From: Proteiniphilum sp. UBA1403
GTDB taxonomy: Bacteria; Bacteroidota; Bacteroidia; Bacteroidales; Dysgonomonadaceae
DNA: 16,729 nucleotides
Direction of reading: 5' to 3'
NCBI GenBank assembly: GCA_002305715.1
Contig: DBQD01000041.1
Span: 1 to 16,729 of the forward strand
Numbering within the stretch: the first letter of the stretch is position 1; each line of letters begins with the position of its first letter. The position numbers and the translations under genes were made by a program. The notes beneath the pieces were generated by a model. That model made no database searches. It worked only from the letters and a program-made list of their open reading frames with translations, and was not told where the DNA came from. Positions 1-8,296 of the stretch are shown here, one piece after another.

Positions 1-195
1 TTCTCCCTCGAAACCTTCGTAAAAAATCTCTCCGGGGGATTTTCCGGCAAATTGTTGGGTTTTTAAGTCAGATAAGTTCGTAGTTGTTACGTTTTTACCT
101 ACCTCGTTAGCACCTGCCCTCTCCGGAGCCTCCTGTCCTATCGACCATACTGCAGTCAAGAGCGATAAAATGATTAAGGGTAATTTTGTTTTCAT
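1..195 (-). CDS. N-terminal fragment of a secreted adhesin-like protein, paralog of the next gene (runs off the left edge)
   Basis: Sixty-five codons are visible from the ATG at 195 to the window edge, with no stop. The product starts with a signal peptide (MKTKLPLIILSLLTAVWSIG, cleavage likely before Q21). It continues through a short linker to FYEGFEGE, which opens a choice-of-anchor J / cleaved-adhesin domain. The same layout and many of the same residues begin the giant gene at 363-8204 (WSIGQEAP, NLSDxxxxQF, FYEGFEGD), so the two are tandem paralogs in the same orientation. Its leader and promoter are also conserved between the copies. By homology it is an exported cell-surface protein, probably T9SS-secreted, but the C-terminus that would show this is outside the window. 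Function beyond probable adhesion cannot be stated. Confidence 0.85.
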   Translation of the reverse strand, partial: MKTKLPLIILSLLTAVWSIGQEAPERAGANEVGKNVTTTNLSDLKTQQFAGKSPGEIFYEGFEGE

Positions 196-250
196 AGTTC
201 AACTATTTAGCCGGTATAAAATTATTTTTACTAGTCCGGACATTAGACCA

Positions 251-281
251 CAAAGGTAAAAATATCAGGACGTCAAACAAC
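251..281 (-). promoter_or_regulatory. Putative Bacteroidota sigma-70 promoter of the left-edge adhesin paralog
   Basis: On the minus strand there is GTTG, then 19 bp, then TACCTTTG. This fits the Bacteroidota -33 (TTTG/TTG) and -7 (TAnnTTTG) consensus exactly at the -7 box (251-258). The same spacing and neighbouring bases (CTGATATT) recur upstream of the downstream paralog, so the element was duplicated with the gene. It lies about 55 bp upstream of the ATG at 195. Confidence 0.6.
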
Positions 282-310
282 ATTAAAAAGATTTTTATGC
301 TCCTCGGTGA

Positions 311-343
311 TAAGGAACTGTCTCGTTTTGAGACAGCTCCTTA
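311..343 (-). terminator. Probable terminator hairpin after the giant adhesin gene
   Basis: There is an inverted repeat of 14-nt arms (TAAGGAACTGTCTC and GAGACAGCTCCTTA) with one mismatch and a 5-nt GTTTT loop. It starts about 20 bp beyond the stop codon of the giant gene and before the promoter of the next copy, the right place for a terminator. There is no clean U-tract on the minus strand, so efficiency is uncertain. Confidence 0.55.
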
Positions 344-362
344 TTTACATCCCTACATTAGA

Positions 363-3300
363 TTATTGTTTAATAAATCTATGCACTGTGGGAGTTTTAC
401 CGTCTCCGGTTATTCTTACAAAGTAAGAACCTGAACTTAACGCTCCCACATCAATAGTAGTTGTTCGATGACCGGTTTTGGTTGTACCGATCAATGTTCC
501 GGTAATGTTGTATAGCTCAATAACAAGCTCATCGCCGGTATCGTGTTCGATTATCAACGTGTTTTTAACCGGATTAGGATACAGTCGTACAGAGCTTGCT
601 GTCAATTTATCCATTCCGGTCATGTTCAGATGGATTGTTTGAGCAGCATTATCAACAGTAAACGAACCTGCAAGATCTGCGTAACCCGGTCTCGATACCG
701 TGTAGGTGTAGTCGCCGTTGACTAAGTCAATCGTTGCTACACCCGAGGCATCGGTCGTCAACGTCTCCTCGTCAATTGCAATGCTTGCGTTTGCAATCGG
801 GTTGTCTTCCGTGTCAACAACGGTGAACGTCACGGTATATGTTTGATGAACGGTAATAGAAGTAGTAACGATTTCAGATACTTCCGAACCGTAAACCGAT
901 TGAACACCTACATTATGAGTACCGGCAGGTAGGCCGGTAATGGTGTACCCGGTTTCTGTTACGCCCGAAGCCACTTTCTCGTCGCCAAGATATATATTAA
1001 ATCCTGTGAGTGTGGCGGGGTCACCAACCTGATGACCTCCAATATAGATATCGTCTACAAGAAATGCCCATACATCATCCGACACACAGTTGATAGCCAG
1101 GTAAATTTGTTGTTCCTCATAGGCACCTAAGTCATACTTGTACTGTGTCCATACGGCAGGAGCTTTAACACTGTCCGACCCCGTCAGGAACGTAAAGCTG
1201 CTAACATCCGTGTCGGTAGTAGAAATACCCACTCTAAAACTTTCTAAAAAACTACCGTGCACCGATCTTGCCCAGAAAGAGAATTTCATACCGGGAACAA
1301 CCCTTACCCCAGGTGTAATTAACCAATCATTATTGGGACCGGTACCACCTTGAGATGGAGGTAATGCGGCAAAGCAGGCTAAATACTTGCTTCCGCTGCG
1401 CGGGAACCAATTTGCCATACTTACATCTGTTGCGGGCGGGGTGGTTTCCGATGGATTAAACACCATAAACGAGCCTGTATACATTTCGTTCGGCAAGTCG
1501 AATTCACCGTTGTCGTATGTTGCTGAACCATCAACGTCGACCAAAGTATAATCGCCAATGTCTTCGATTATGAAATCTTCGTAACTTTCCATGTCGTCTG
1601 TAAAGCTGGGATTCCACGACAGTTTTGCCCGGTTATTGTTGACCTTGGCCGTAAGAGCGAACGGCGCACAAATTTGCACTTGCATTGTTACACTCACCCC
1701 GGCATCCGCTCCGCTAATAACTGCACTTCCGGTTACATCAATATAACCATACTTAGAGACGGTGTAAGGATAGGTTTCATTTTCGAGAGCAATGATTGCC
1801 ACACCCGAAGCATTGGTAATCAATGTTTCTTCATTAATTGCAACCAAAGCACCTCCAATCGCATTGCTTTCAGCGTCTGCAATAGTAAATGTCAGAATAT
1901 ACGATGATTCAGGTGCGAAGTTAGCTGTCAAAGTAAGGTCTTCACCCGGCATAGTATACACAAAACTTGCGTTTGTGCTAACTACAAGTCCGTCTTTGGT
2001 CCAACTGACGAATTTGTAATTTGCAGCAGGAGTAGCTTCTACCGTAACATCAGCGCCCAAGCGATAGTAGCCTTCCACAACACTGTTTACACCGCCACCT
2101 TCTGCCGGATTCGCAGCCAATGTCAAACTAAACTCTTCGTAAATGAGTGTTTTATTAATTGAGAGATCTGCTCCGCTGACATCTGCACTTTCGGTTAGGT
2201 CAACAAAACCTTCCTTAGAAATTGTGTACAAATAGCTGCCGTCTACAAGTGCAATGGTAGCTGTACCCGATGCATCGGTAGTTAATGTATCTGCGTTAAT
2301 CACAATGCTTGCGCCCTCTACGGGATTGGCGGCATCTTCCTCAACAACTGTAAAAGTTACAGTATATTTTGGCAAAGCCTCGAAGTTGGCGGTAAATGTT
2401 ACGTCGCTGCTTCCAACAATGTAATTGTATGTTTCCGCTGTAGACACAACTTCGTTGGCTGCATTTGTCCAATTTACAAATTTATACTCAGCATTGGGAG
2501 TTGCTGTTAAACTGGCCGTTGTTCCTTCGATATAACTTCCTCCGCCTTCAACGCTGCCACCTTCGCTTGGATTGGCTACCAATGTAACTATGGTTACAGC
2601 CACCTGGTCAACAACAAACTCATCGACATATATATTGGAGCCCCAATCGCTTGTGGCAAGGAGAATAACGTGAGAGGGGTTCTCAACGAAGGCGGCGGGT
2701 ATGACAAAGGCATAATCGTACCAACCTTCTGCACCAACAATAGGTTCGTAGTCTGTATATCTGTGAATAGTACCTAATTTGGTTGCGCCTGTTGTGTCGG
2801 GTAATGTATTGACAAAAACTTCGACTTTATCGTATTTGGAAGAATACGGATTAGAATTGTCGCGATACATCTTAAATCCAACACCATAGTTGCCACTGCC
2901 CATATCTAAACGACGGGAAACAAGCGTGCCCTGAGTGCCTGAGACGTAACTCCAGCAATCATATTTTAACATGCCCGTACCAAAGGGGCTGCATGTCGGA
3001 TTACCTCCGCCGGTGACTCTTTCCCATGGACATTCTCCTAAGTTTGACCATCCGGGCGGTGGGAACTCTTCACTATCGAACGATTCTTTGTATGGAAATT
3101 CCGTGATTGTAAAATCAACCGCACTTCCACTGACGATGATTTCGTGGATGTTTCCAAGATTATCGTTCACTTTTATGGTGGCTGTTTTTTCTCCAACTTT
3201 GGTAGGAGTAAACCTAACAGTAAAGCTTGCGGTCTCTGCGGTGCCGAGATTTACCGTGCTTTCAATAGTTGTTAAAGTAAATTGGTCGGCATCGGCTCCT

Positions 3301-6300
3301 GTAATGGTAATATCCGAAGGATTGATTGTAAGTGTTCCACCACCTATATTTTGTATGATGAAAGTTTGTGGATCGGATGATCTTCCAAATTGTGTTGCAG
3401 CAAAGACAAAAGTATCGGGAATAATTTCCAAAGCGGGTGACATTTCTTCCATTTGCATAGTAATGGTCGTATCTCCACTCACCACAAGCGATTCAACATT
3501 GTATGGTTTATAACCGAGGGCTTTGGCAGTGTAGGTGTAATTACCATCAAAAACGTATGCTTTGGCAAGCCCCGAAGCGTCACTTGTAGCCACTGAGACA
3601 ACAGTTTCACCCTGTTTAATGGCAACAGTAATTCCTTCAACGGGATTTGTTCCGTCTGTTATGTTAAAACTTACGATACTTCTTGGACTAAAGTCCATTC
3701 GTAAACTCAAATTACCATATTTTTCCACTATCTTAAACTTTGTTGGGTTATCCGGGTAATTCGCTTCAAGAAAATAACCATAGTCCTTTTTGTCGTATGC
3801 CATTCGGATACTCCCATAAGAAGTCTGTTTCACAGCCAACACGTAGATGCCGGGCTGAAGAACCTCGGGGCTAACTCCTATATTCATGGTTTTCCCTGCT
3901 TGCGACTTAATTCGTTCGTAGGTATCTGTAGTAAATATGGTCTGTGTAACATTCATGTTTTCAGCGTCATCCAACCTATAAAGTGCCAGCTGATAGGTAG
4001 CTACGTAATCCGGAAGCGTATCGGGCCACACAAATTGAACCCCTGCAATGGTTGCCGTGTTCACAATAGTAAACAGGTTGCCAAAGGTATACGCTCCATT
4101 ACCGCTTCCAATTCCGTACTCAGGAAACACCCCTGCGTCACGTGCGTAGATATACTCTGTAACCGAGAAATGATGAATATCGGTATTGTCGGTTGAATCG
4201 TAATCTGCGGTATAGTCGGCAGTATGCGTATATGAGTAATCTCCAACGGACAAAGTGGTAGCATCAAAGGATGTAGCTGCAAATGTTTTCATTTGACCTG
4301 TAGCAAATCCCGCATCTAAGACCCCTGTCGAGCTAAGTAGCGTTGCATTGCCTGCGTCTTTAAGTATTACAGTTACATTAACATCCTCATTGAGCTTTGC
4401 CCCTTGGTTTTCTACATTTGTTTTAACAACAACTGAGCTTTCCAACTGAGCTTCGGGTATTAATCTGTAATCTTTGTTGTCTCCTGTAACTACAAGGTCC
4501 GTGGGGGCCATAACAAAATCGTCTACAATGAGCCCAAACTGATCGGTGGATATTGCCTGAATGGCAATATAGACTGTCTGACCATTGTATGCACTTAAGT
4601 CATATACAAAAGTTTCAACCGTTGTTGAGGCCGGTCCGACGTTTGAAGCAAGCGTGACGGTAAAATCTTCTTTGTTGTTACCTGTGGTTGATAGTTTTAC
4701 ATTGAATTTTTCAATAAAATCACTATTTCTCTGTTTTGCCTTGAATGTAATTGTGTTATACCCGGCTGCAGGCTTTAAAGGAGGCGTAATCAACCAATCA
4801 TCGTGTGCTGAACTACTATACCAAATTACAGCACTCGAATTTCCCCTTATAGGCGAATCTGTACACCGTTCCCAAGTTCGGGTTGGGCTACCGTCGTTAA
4901 TAATCTTCCACCCTGCCGGAGGGAACTCTTCACCTTCGAATGTCTCTTTAATTACAAAATCCGCCGCATAGCCACTGACGATTATTTCGTGGATGGTTCC
5001 AAGATTATCGTCCACTTTTATGGTGGCTGTTTTTTCTCCAACTTTGGTAGGAGTAAACCTAACAGTAAAGTTTGCAGTCTCTGCGGAGCCGAGATTTACC
5101 GTGCTTTCAATAGTTGTTAAAGTAAACTGGTCGGCATCGGTTCCCGTAATGGTAATATCCGAAGGATTGATTGTAAGTGTTCCACCACCGGTATTTTTCA
5201 TGGTGAAAGCTTGCGGAGCGGACGATGACTCAATTAGCGTTTCTGTAAAGCTAAAAGTAGCAGGAGTAATTTCCAAAGCGGGTGGAGCAACAAGCATCTG
5301 TACGCCAACGGACGCATCTCCATCTATGGTAAACGATACGTTGTCTTTAGGAGAATAACCGGAAGCAGTAACGGAATAGGTATAGTCGCCGTTGGCAATG
5401 TATATCACAGCTTTCCCTAAAGAATTGGTTACAACTGTTCCAATAAGGGTTTCTCCCTGTTTAACCGTTACTGTAGCCCCTTCAATAGGATTGTTTTCCG
5501 TATCGGAAATAGTGAATGTTACGGTGGGTAATTTTTCGAAATTAGCCGTAAAAGTCACATCGCTGCTTCCAACAAGGTAGTTGTATATCTCATTTGTGGA
5601 CACAACTTCGTTGGAGGCATTTGTCCAGTTCTTGAATTTATAACCGGTATTGGCAGTGGCTGTTAAATTAACTTCAGTTCCTTCAATATGGGCTCCTCCA
5701 CCTGTAACAGTACCACCTTCGACCGGATTGGCTGCCAATGTTACCATACTCGTATTCGCCTTGCTGACAAGAAACTCGTCAACATATATATTGCACCCCC
5801 AATCGCTTGTAGCAAGGAGAATAATGTGAGAGGGGTTCTCAACGAAGGCGGCGGGTATGACAAAGGCATAATCGTACCAACCTTCTGCACTAACAATAGG
5901 TTCGTAGTCTGTATATCTGTGAATAGTACCTAATTTGGTTGCGCCTGTTGTGTCGGGTAATGTATTGACAAAAACTACAACTTTATCGTACTTGGAAGAA
6001 TAGGAATTAGAATTATCGCGATACATCTTAAATTCAACACTATAGCTCCCACTGCCCATATCTAAACAACGAGAAACAAGTGTGCCCTGTCTGCCTGAGA
6101 CGTAATCCCAACAATTATATTTTAACATGCCCGCACCAAAGGGATTGCACGTCGGATTACCGCCGCCGGTGACTCTTTCCCATCGATATTCTCCTAAGTT
6201 TGACCATCCGGGCGGTGGGAACTCTTCACTGTCGAACGATTCTTTGTATGGAAATTCTGTGATTATAAAATCAAACGCACTTCCACTGACGATTATTTCG

Positions 6301-8204
6301 TGGATGGTTCCAAGATTATCGTCCACTTTTATGGTGGCTGTTTTTTCTCCAACTATGGTAGGAGTAAACCTAACGGTAAAACTTGCGGTCTCTGCGGAGC
6401 CGAGATTTACCGTGCTTTCAATAGTTGTTAAAGTAAACTGGTCGGCATCGGTTCCCGTAATGGTAATATCCGAAGGATTGATTGTAAGTGTTCCACCACC
6501 GGTATTTTCCATGGTGAAAGCTTGCGGAGCAGACGATGTTGCAAATTGTGTTGCAGCAAAGACAAAAGTATCGGGAATAATTTCCAAAGTGGGTGGAGCA
6601 ACAAGCATCTGTACGCCAACGGGCGTATCTCCATCTATGGTAAACGATACATTGTTTTTAGGAAAATAGCCAAGGGCAGTAACGGAATAGGTATAGTCGC
6701 CGTTGGCAATGTATATCACAGCTTTCCCTAAAGAATTGGTTACAACTGTTTCAATAAGGGTTTCTCCCTGTTTAACCGTTACTGTAGCCCCTTCAATAGG
6801 ATTGTTTTCCGTATCGGAAACAGTGAATGTTACGATGGGTAATTTTTCGAAATTAGCCGTAAAAGTCACATCGCTGCTTCCAACAAGGTAGTTGTATATC
6901 TCATTTGTGGACACAACTTCGTTGGAGGCATTTGTCCAGTTCTTGAATTTATAACCGGTATTGGTAGTGGCTGTTAAATTAACTTCAGTTCCTTCAATAT
7001 GGGCTCCTCCACCTGTAACGGTACCACCTTCGACCGGATTGGCTGCCAATGTTACCATACTTATCTTCGCCTTGCTGACAAGAAACTCGTCAACAAATAT
7101 ATTGGTTCCCCAATCGCTTGTGGCAAGGAGAATAACGTGAGAGGGGTTCTCAACGAAGGCGGCGGGTATGACAAAGGCATAATCGTACCAACCTTCTGCA
7201 CTAACAATAGGTTCGTAGTCTGTATATCTGTAAATGGTGCCTAATTTGGTTGCGCCTATTGTGTCGGGTAATGTATTGACAAAAACTTCGACTTTATCGT
7301 ATTTGGAAGAATAGGAACTATAATTGTCACGATACATCTTGAATCCAACGCCATAGCTCCCACTGCCCATATCTAAACGACGGGAAACAAGTGTGCCCTG
7401 ACTACCTGAGGCGTAATCCCAACAATTATATTTTAACATGCCCGTACCAAAGGGATTGCATGCCGGACCACCGCCGCCGGTGACTCTTTCCCATCGATAT
7501 TCTCCTAAGTTTGACCATCCGGGCGGTGGGAACTCTTCACTGTCGAACGATTCTTTGTATGGAAATTCTGTAACTGCTGCAGCAGTCATGATAAAATCAT
7601 CTATATACAGCCTTTCCTGATTGGTCGAAATTGCTTGAATGGCAAAATAGACCGTCTGACCGTTGTATGCACTTAAATCGTATGTAAAAGTTTCAGGTGT
7701 CGACGATTCCGGCCCAAGGTTTGAAGCAAGCGTAACAGTGAAATCTTCCTTGTTGTTGCCGGTGGTGGATAGCTTTACATTGAATTTGTCTATATAATTA
7801 CCGGTTCTCTGTTTTGCCCTGAATGAAATGACATTATTTCCATCTACAGGCGCCAGAGGCGGTGTAATCAGCCAGTCATCGTGTGCTTGCGAAGAATACC
7901 TAATTGAGGCACTCGCATTTCCAGTTATAGGTTCTTCCGTATATCTCACCCAGGTCTGGTCTGAACTACCATCATTGATAACCTTCCATCCGGCCGGAGG
8001 AAATACATCTCCTTCGAAACCTTCGTAAAAAGTCTCTCCGGTCGGAGGGCTTTCAACAAATTGTCTGGCTTGTATATCTGATAGGTTCGAAGCTTTCAGG
8101 GTTTTGACTATCTCTTTGGGACCCGACTTATCCGGGGCCTCCTGTCCTATTGACCATGTTGACGTGAACAACAATAAAATGATAATAAGTAGATTCTTTT
8201 TCAT
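363..8204 (-). CDS. Giant T9SS-secreted multidomain adhesin-like protein (choice-of-anchor J / InlB-B-like / ASH repeats)
   Basis: The ATG at 8204 gives 2613 residues. A TTG three codons earlier is also in frame, but the ATG aligns with the start of the paralog. Approximate layout: signal peptide 1-20; choice-of-anchor J (cleaved-adhesin type, DDWLITPPL) 59-209; repeat unit 1 = J-like module 212-379, InlB-B-like 383-454, carboxypeptidase-regulatory-like 456-534, ASH/Hydin-like 538-644; unit 2 with the same order 648-1079; J 1083-1234; CARDB-like 1235-1350; unrecognised 1351-1508; regulatory-like 1510-1589; ASH 1591-1695; J-like 1700-1867; InlB-like and regulatory-like modules to 2176; an FN3-like domain split by a J domain 2177-2452; regulatory-like to 2529; T9SS sorting domain 2538-2613 (LYPNP, GSYFVRI). 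No enzymatic domain was seen. By analogy with HagA/gingipain adhesins it should be anchored at or released from the cell surface and bind proteins or glycans; the ligand is unknown. Confidence 0.9.
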   Translation of the reverse strand: MKKNLLIIILLLFTSTWSIGQEAPDKSGPKEIVKTLKASNLSDIQARQFVESPPTGETFYEGFEGDVFPPAGWKVINDGSSDQTWVRYTEEPITGNASASIRYSSQAHDDWLITPPLAPVDGNNVISFRAKQRTGNYIDKFNVKLSTTGNNKEDFTVTLASNLGPESSTPETFTYDLSAYNGQTVYFAIQAISTNQERLYIDDFIMTAAAVTEFPYKESFDSEEFPPPGWSNLGEYRWERVTGGGGPACNPFGTGMLKYNCWDYASGSQGTLVSRRLDMGSGSYGVGFKMYRDNYSSYSSKYDKVEVFVNTLPDTIGATKLGTIYRYTDYEPIVSAEGWYDYAFVIPAAFVENPSHVILLATSDWGTNIFVDEFLVSKAKISMVTLAANPVEGGTVTGGGAHIEGTEVNLTATTNTGYKFKNWTNASNEVVSTNEIYNYLVGSSDVTFTANFEKLPIVTFTVSDTENNPIEGATVTVKQGETLIETVVTNSLGKAVIYIANGDYTYSVTALGYFPKNNVSFTIDGDTPVGVQMLVAPPTLEIIPDTFVFAATQFATSSAPQAFTMENTGGGTLTINPSDITITGTDADQFTLTTIESTVNLGSAETASFTVRFTPTIVGEKTATIKVDDNLGTIHEIIVSGSAFDFIITEFPYKESFDSEEFPPPGWSNLGEYRWERVTGGGNPTCNPFGAGMLKYNCWDYVSGRQGTLVSRCLDMGSGSYSVEFKMYRDNSNSYSSKYDKVVVFVNTLPDTTGATKLGTIHRYTDYEPIVSAEGWYDYAFVIPAAFVENPSHIILLATSDWGCNIYVDEFLVSKANTSMVTLAANPVEGGTVTGGGAHIEGTEVNLTATANTGYKFKNWTNASNEVVSTNEIYNYLVGSSDVTFTANFEKLPTVTFTISDTENNPIEGATVTVKQGETLIGTVVTNSLGKAVIYIANGDYTYSVTASGYSPKDNVSFTIDGDASVGVQMLVAPPALEITPATFSFTETLIESSSAPQAFTMKNTGGGTLTINPSDITITGTDADQFTLTTIESTVNLGSAETANFTVRFTPTKVGEKTATIKVDDNLGTIHEIIVSGYAADFVIKETFEGEEFPPAGWKIINDGSPTRTWERCTDSPIRGNSSAVIWYSSSAHDDWLITPPLKPAAGYNTITFKAKQRNSDFIEKFNVKLSTTGNNKEDFTVTLASNVGPASTTVETFVYDLSAYNGQTVYIAIQAISTDQFGLIVDDFVMAPTDLVVTGDNKDYRLIPEAQLESSVVVKTNVENQGAKLNEDVNVTVILKDAGNATLLSSTGVLDAGFATGQMKTFAATSFDATTLSVGDYSYTHTADYTADYDSTDNTDIHHFSVTEYIYARDAGVFPEYGIGSGNGAYTFGNLFTIVNTATIAGVQFVWPDTLPDYVATYQLALYRLDDAENMNVTQTIFTTDTYERIKSQAGKTMNIGVSPEVLQPGIYVLAVKQTSYGSIRMAYDKKDYGYFLEANYPDNPTKFKIVEKYGNLSLRMDFSPRSIVSFNITDGTNPVEGITVAIKQGETVVSVATSDASGLAKAYVFDGNYTYTAKALGYKPYNVESLVVSGDTTITMQMEEMSPALEIIPDTFVFAATQFGRSSDPQTFIIQNIGGGTLTINPSDITITGADADQFTLTTIESTVNLGTAETASFTVRFTPTKVGEKTATIKVNDNLGNIHEIIVSGSAVDFTITEFPYKESFDSEEFPPPGWSNLGECPWERVTGGGNPTCSPFGTGMLKYDCWSYVSGTQGTLVSRRLDMGSGNYGVGFKMYRDNSNPYSSKYDKVEVFVNTLPDTTGATKLGTIHRYTDYEPIVGAEGWYDYAFVIPAAFVENPSHVILLATSDWGSNIYVDEFVVDQVAVTIVTLVANPSEGGSVEGGGSYIEGTTASLTATPNAEYKFVNWTNAANEVVSTAETYNYIVGSSDVTFTANFEALPKYTVTFTVVEEDAANPVEGASIVINADTLTTDASGTATIALVDGSYLYTISKEGFVDLTESADVSGADLSINKTLIYEEFSLTLAANPAEGGGVNSVVEGYYRLGADVTVEATPAANYKFVSWTKDGLVVSTNASFVYTMPGEDLTLTANFAPESSYILTFTIADAESNAIGGALVAINEETLITNASGVAIIALENETYPYTVSKYGYIDVTGSAVISGADAGVSVTMQVQICAPFALTAKVNNNRAKLSWNPSFTDDMESYEDFIIEDIGDYTLVDVDGSATYDNGEFDLPNEMYTGSFMVFNPSETTPPATDVSMANWFPRSGSKYLACFAALPPSQGGTGPNNDWLITPGVRVVPGMKFSFWARSVHGSFLESFRVGISTTDTDVSSFTFLTGSDSVKAPAVWTQYKYDLGAYEEQQIYLAINCVSDDVWAFLVDDIYIGGHQVGDPATLTGFNIYLGDEKVASGVTETGYTITGLPAGTHNVGVQSVYGSEVSEIVTTSITVHQTYTVTFTVVDTEDNPIANASIAIDEETLTTDASGVATIDLVNGDYTYTVSRPGYADLAGSFTVDNAAQTIHLNMTGMDKLTASSVRLYPNPVKNTLIIEHDTGDELVIELYNITGTLIGTTKTGHRTTTIDVGALSSGSYFVRITGDGKTPTVHRFIKQ
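2604..3434 (-). repeat. Intragenic repeat, partial third unit (ASH domain plus J-like module)
   Basis: The ASH domain (3120-3434) and J-like module (2604-3107) closely match those of units 1 and 2. The InlB-B-like and regulatory-like domains that follow are diverged (VANPSEGGSVEGGGSYIEG), so near-identity stops after the J-like module. Confidence 0.75.
4968..6263 (-). repeat. Intragenic repeat unit 2 (four domains, about 1.3 kb)
   Basis: Same domain order as unit 1. Differences cluster at the start of its ASH domain (EITPATFSFTETLIESSSAP), where units 1 and 3 agree with each other instead. It also has two extra cysteines in the J-like module. Confidence 0.85.
6273..7571 (-). repeat. Intragenic repeat unit 1 (four domains, about 1.3 kb)
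   Basis: This encodes a J-like module starting TEFPYKESFDSEEFPPPGW, then an InlB-B-like, a carboxypeptidase-regulatory-like and an ASH/Hydin-like domain. It is nearly identical in protein, and very similar in DNA, to the adjacent unit at 4968-6263. Confidence 0.85.
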
Positions 8205-8244
8205 TAGGTTCAACTATTTAACCGGTAAAAAACTATTTTTATCA

Positions 8245-8262
8245 GTCTAATGGGCATTAGAC
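8245..8262. promoter_or_regulatory. 18-bp palindrome over the expected transcription start of the giant adhesin gene
   Basis: GTCTAATGGGCATTAGAC has two perfect 8-bp arms around GG. It lies just downstream of the -7 box (8265-8272), covering the expected start point, so it could be an operator. On the minus strand it is followed by an A/T-rich stretch, so it could instead act as the fhs terminator. Only one half-site (CATTAGAC, 241-248) survives at the paralog. Confidence 0.4.
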
Positions 8263-8264
8263 TA

Positions 8265-8295
8265 CAAAGATGGTAATATCAGAATATGAAGCAAC
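8265..8295 (-). promoter_or_regulatory. Putative promoter of the giant adhesin gene
   Basis: On the minus strand GTTG is followed by 19 bp and CATCTTTG, one mismatch from TAnnTTTG. Spacing and flanking bases match the promoter of the left-edge paralog at 251-281. It sits directly after the fhs stop codon, which implies independent transcription of the adhesin gene. Confidence 0.55.
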
Positions 8296-8296
8296 T

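Noticed and set aside
2971..3513. Plus-strand frames of 180 codons recurring at 2971, 6127 and similar sites
   Set aside because: They recur because the adhesin repeats recur; antisense shadows with no domain.
4968..7571. CRISPR or phase-variation cassette as an explanation of the repeats
   Set aside because: The repeats are long, coding and in frame; no short spacer-repeat pattern, recombinase gene or invertible flanks were seen.
8205..8213. TTG start giving the adhesin three extra residues
   Set aside because: The ATG at 8204 aligns with the paralog start at 195 and directly precedes the basic n-region of the signal peptide.
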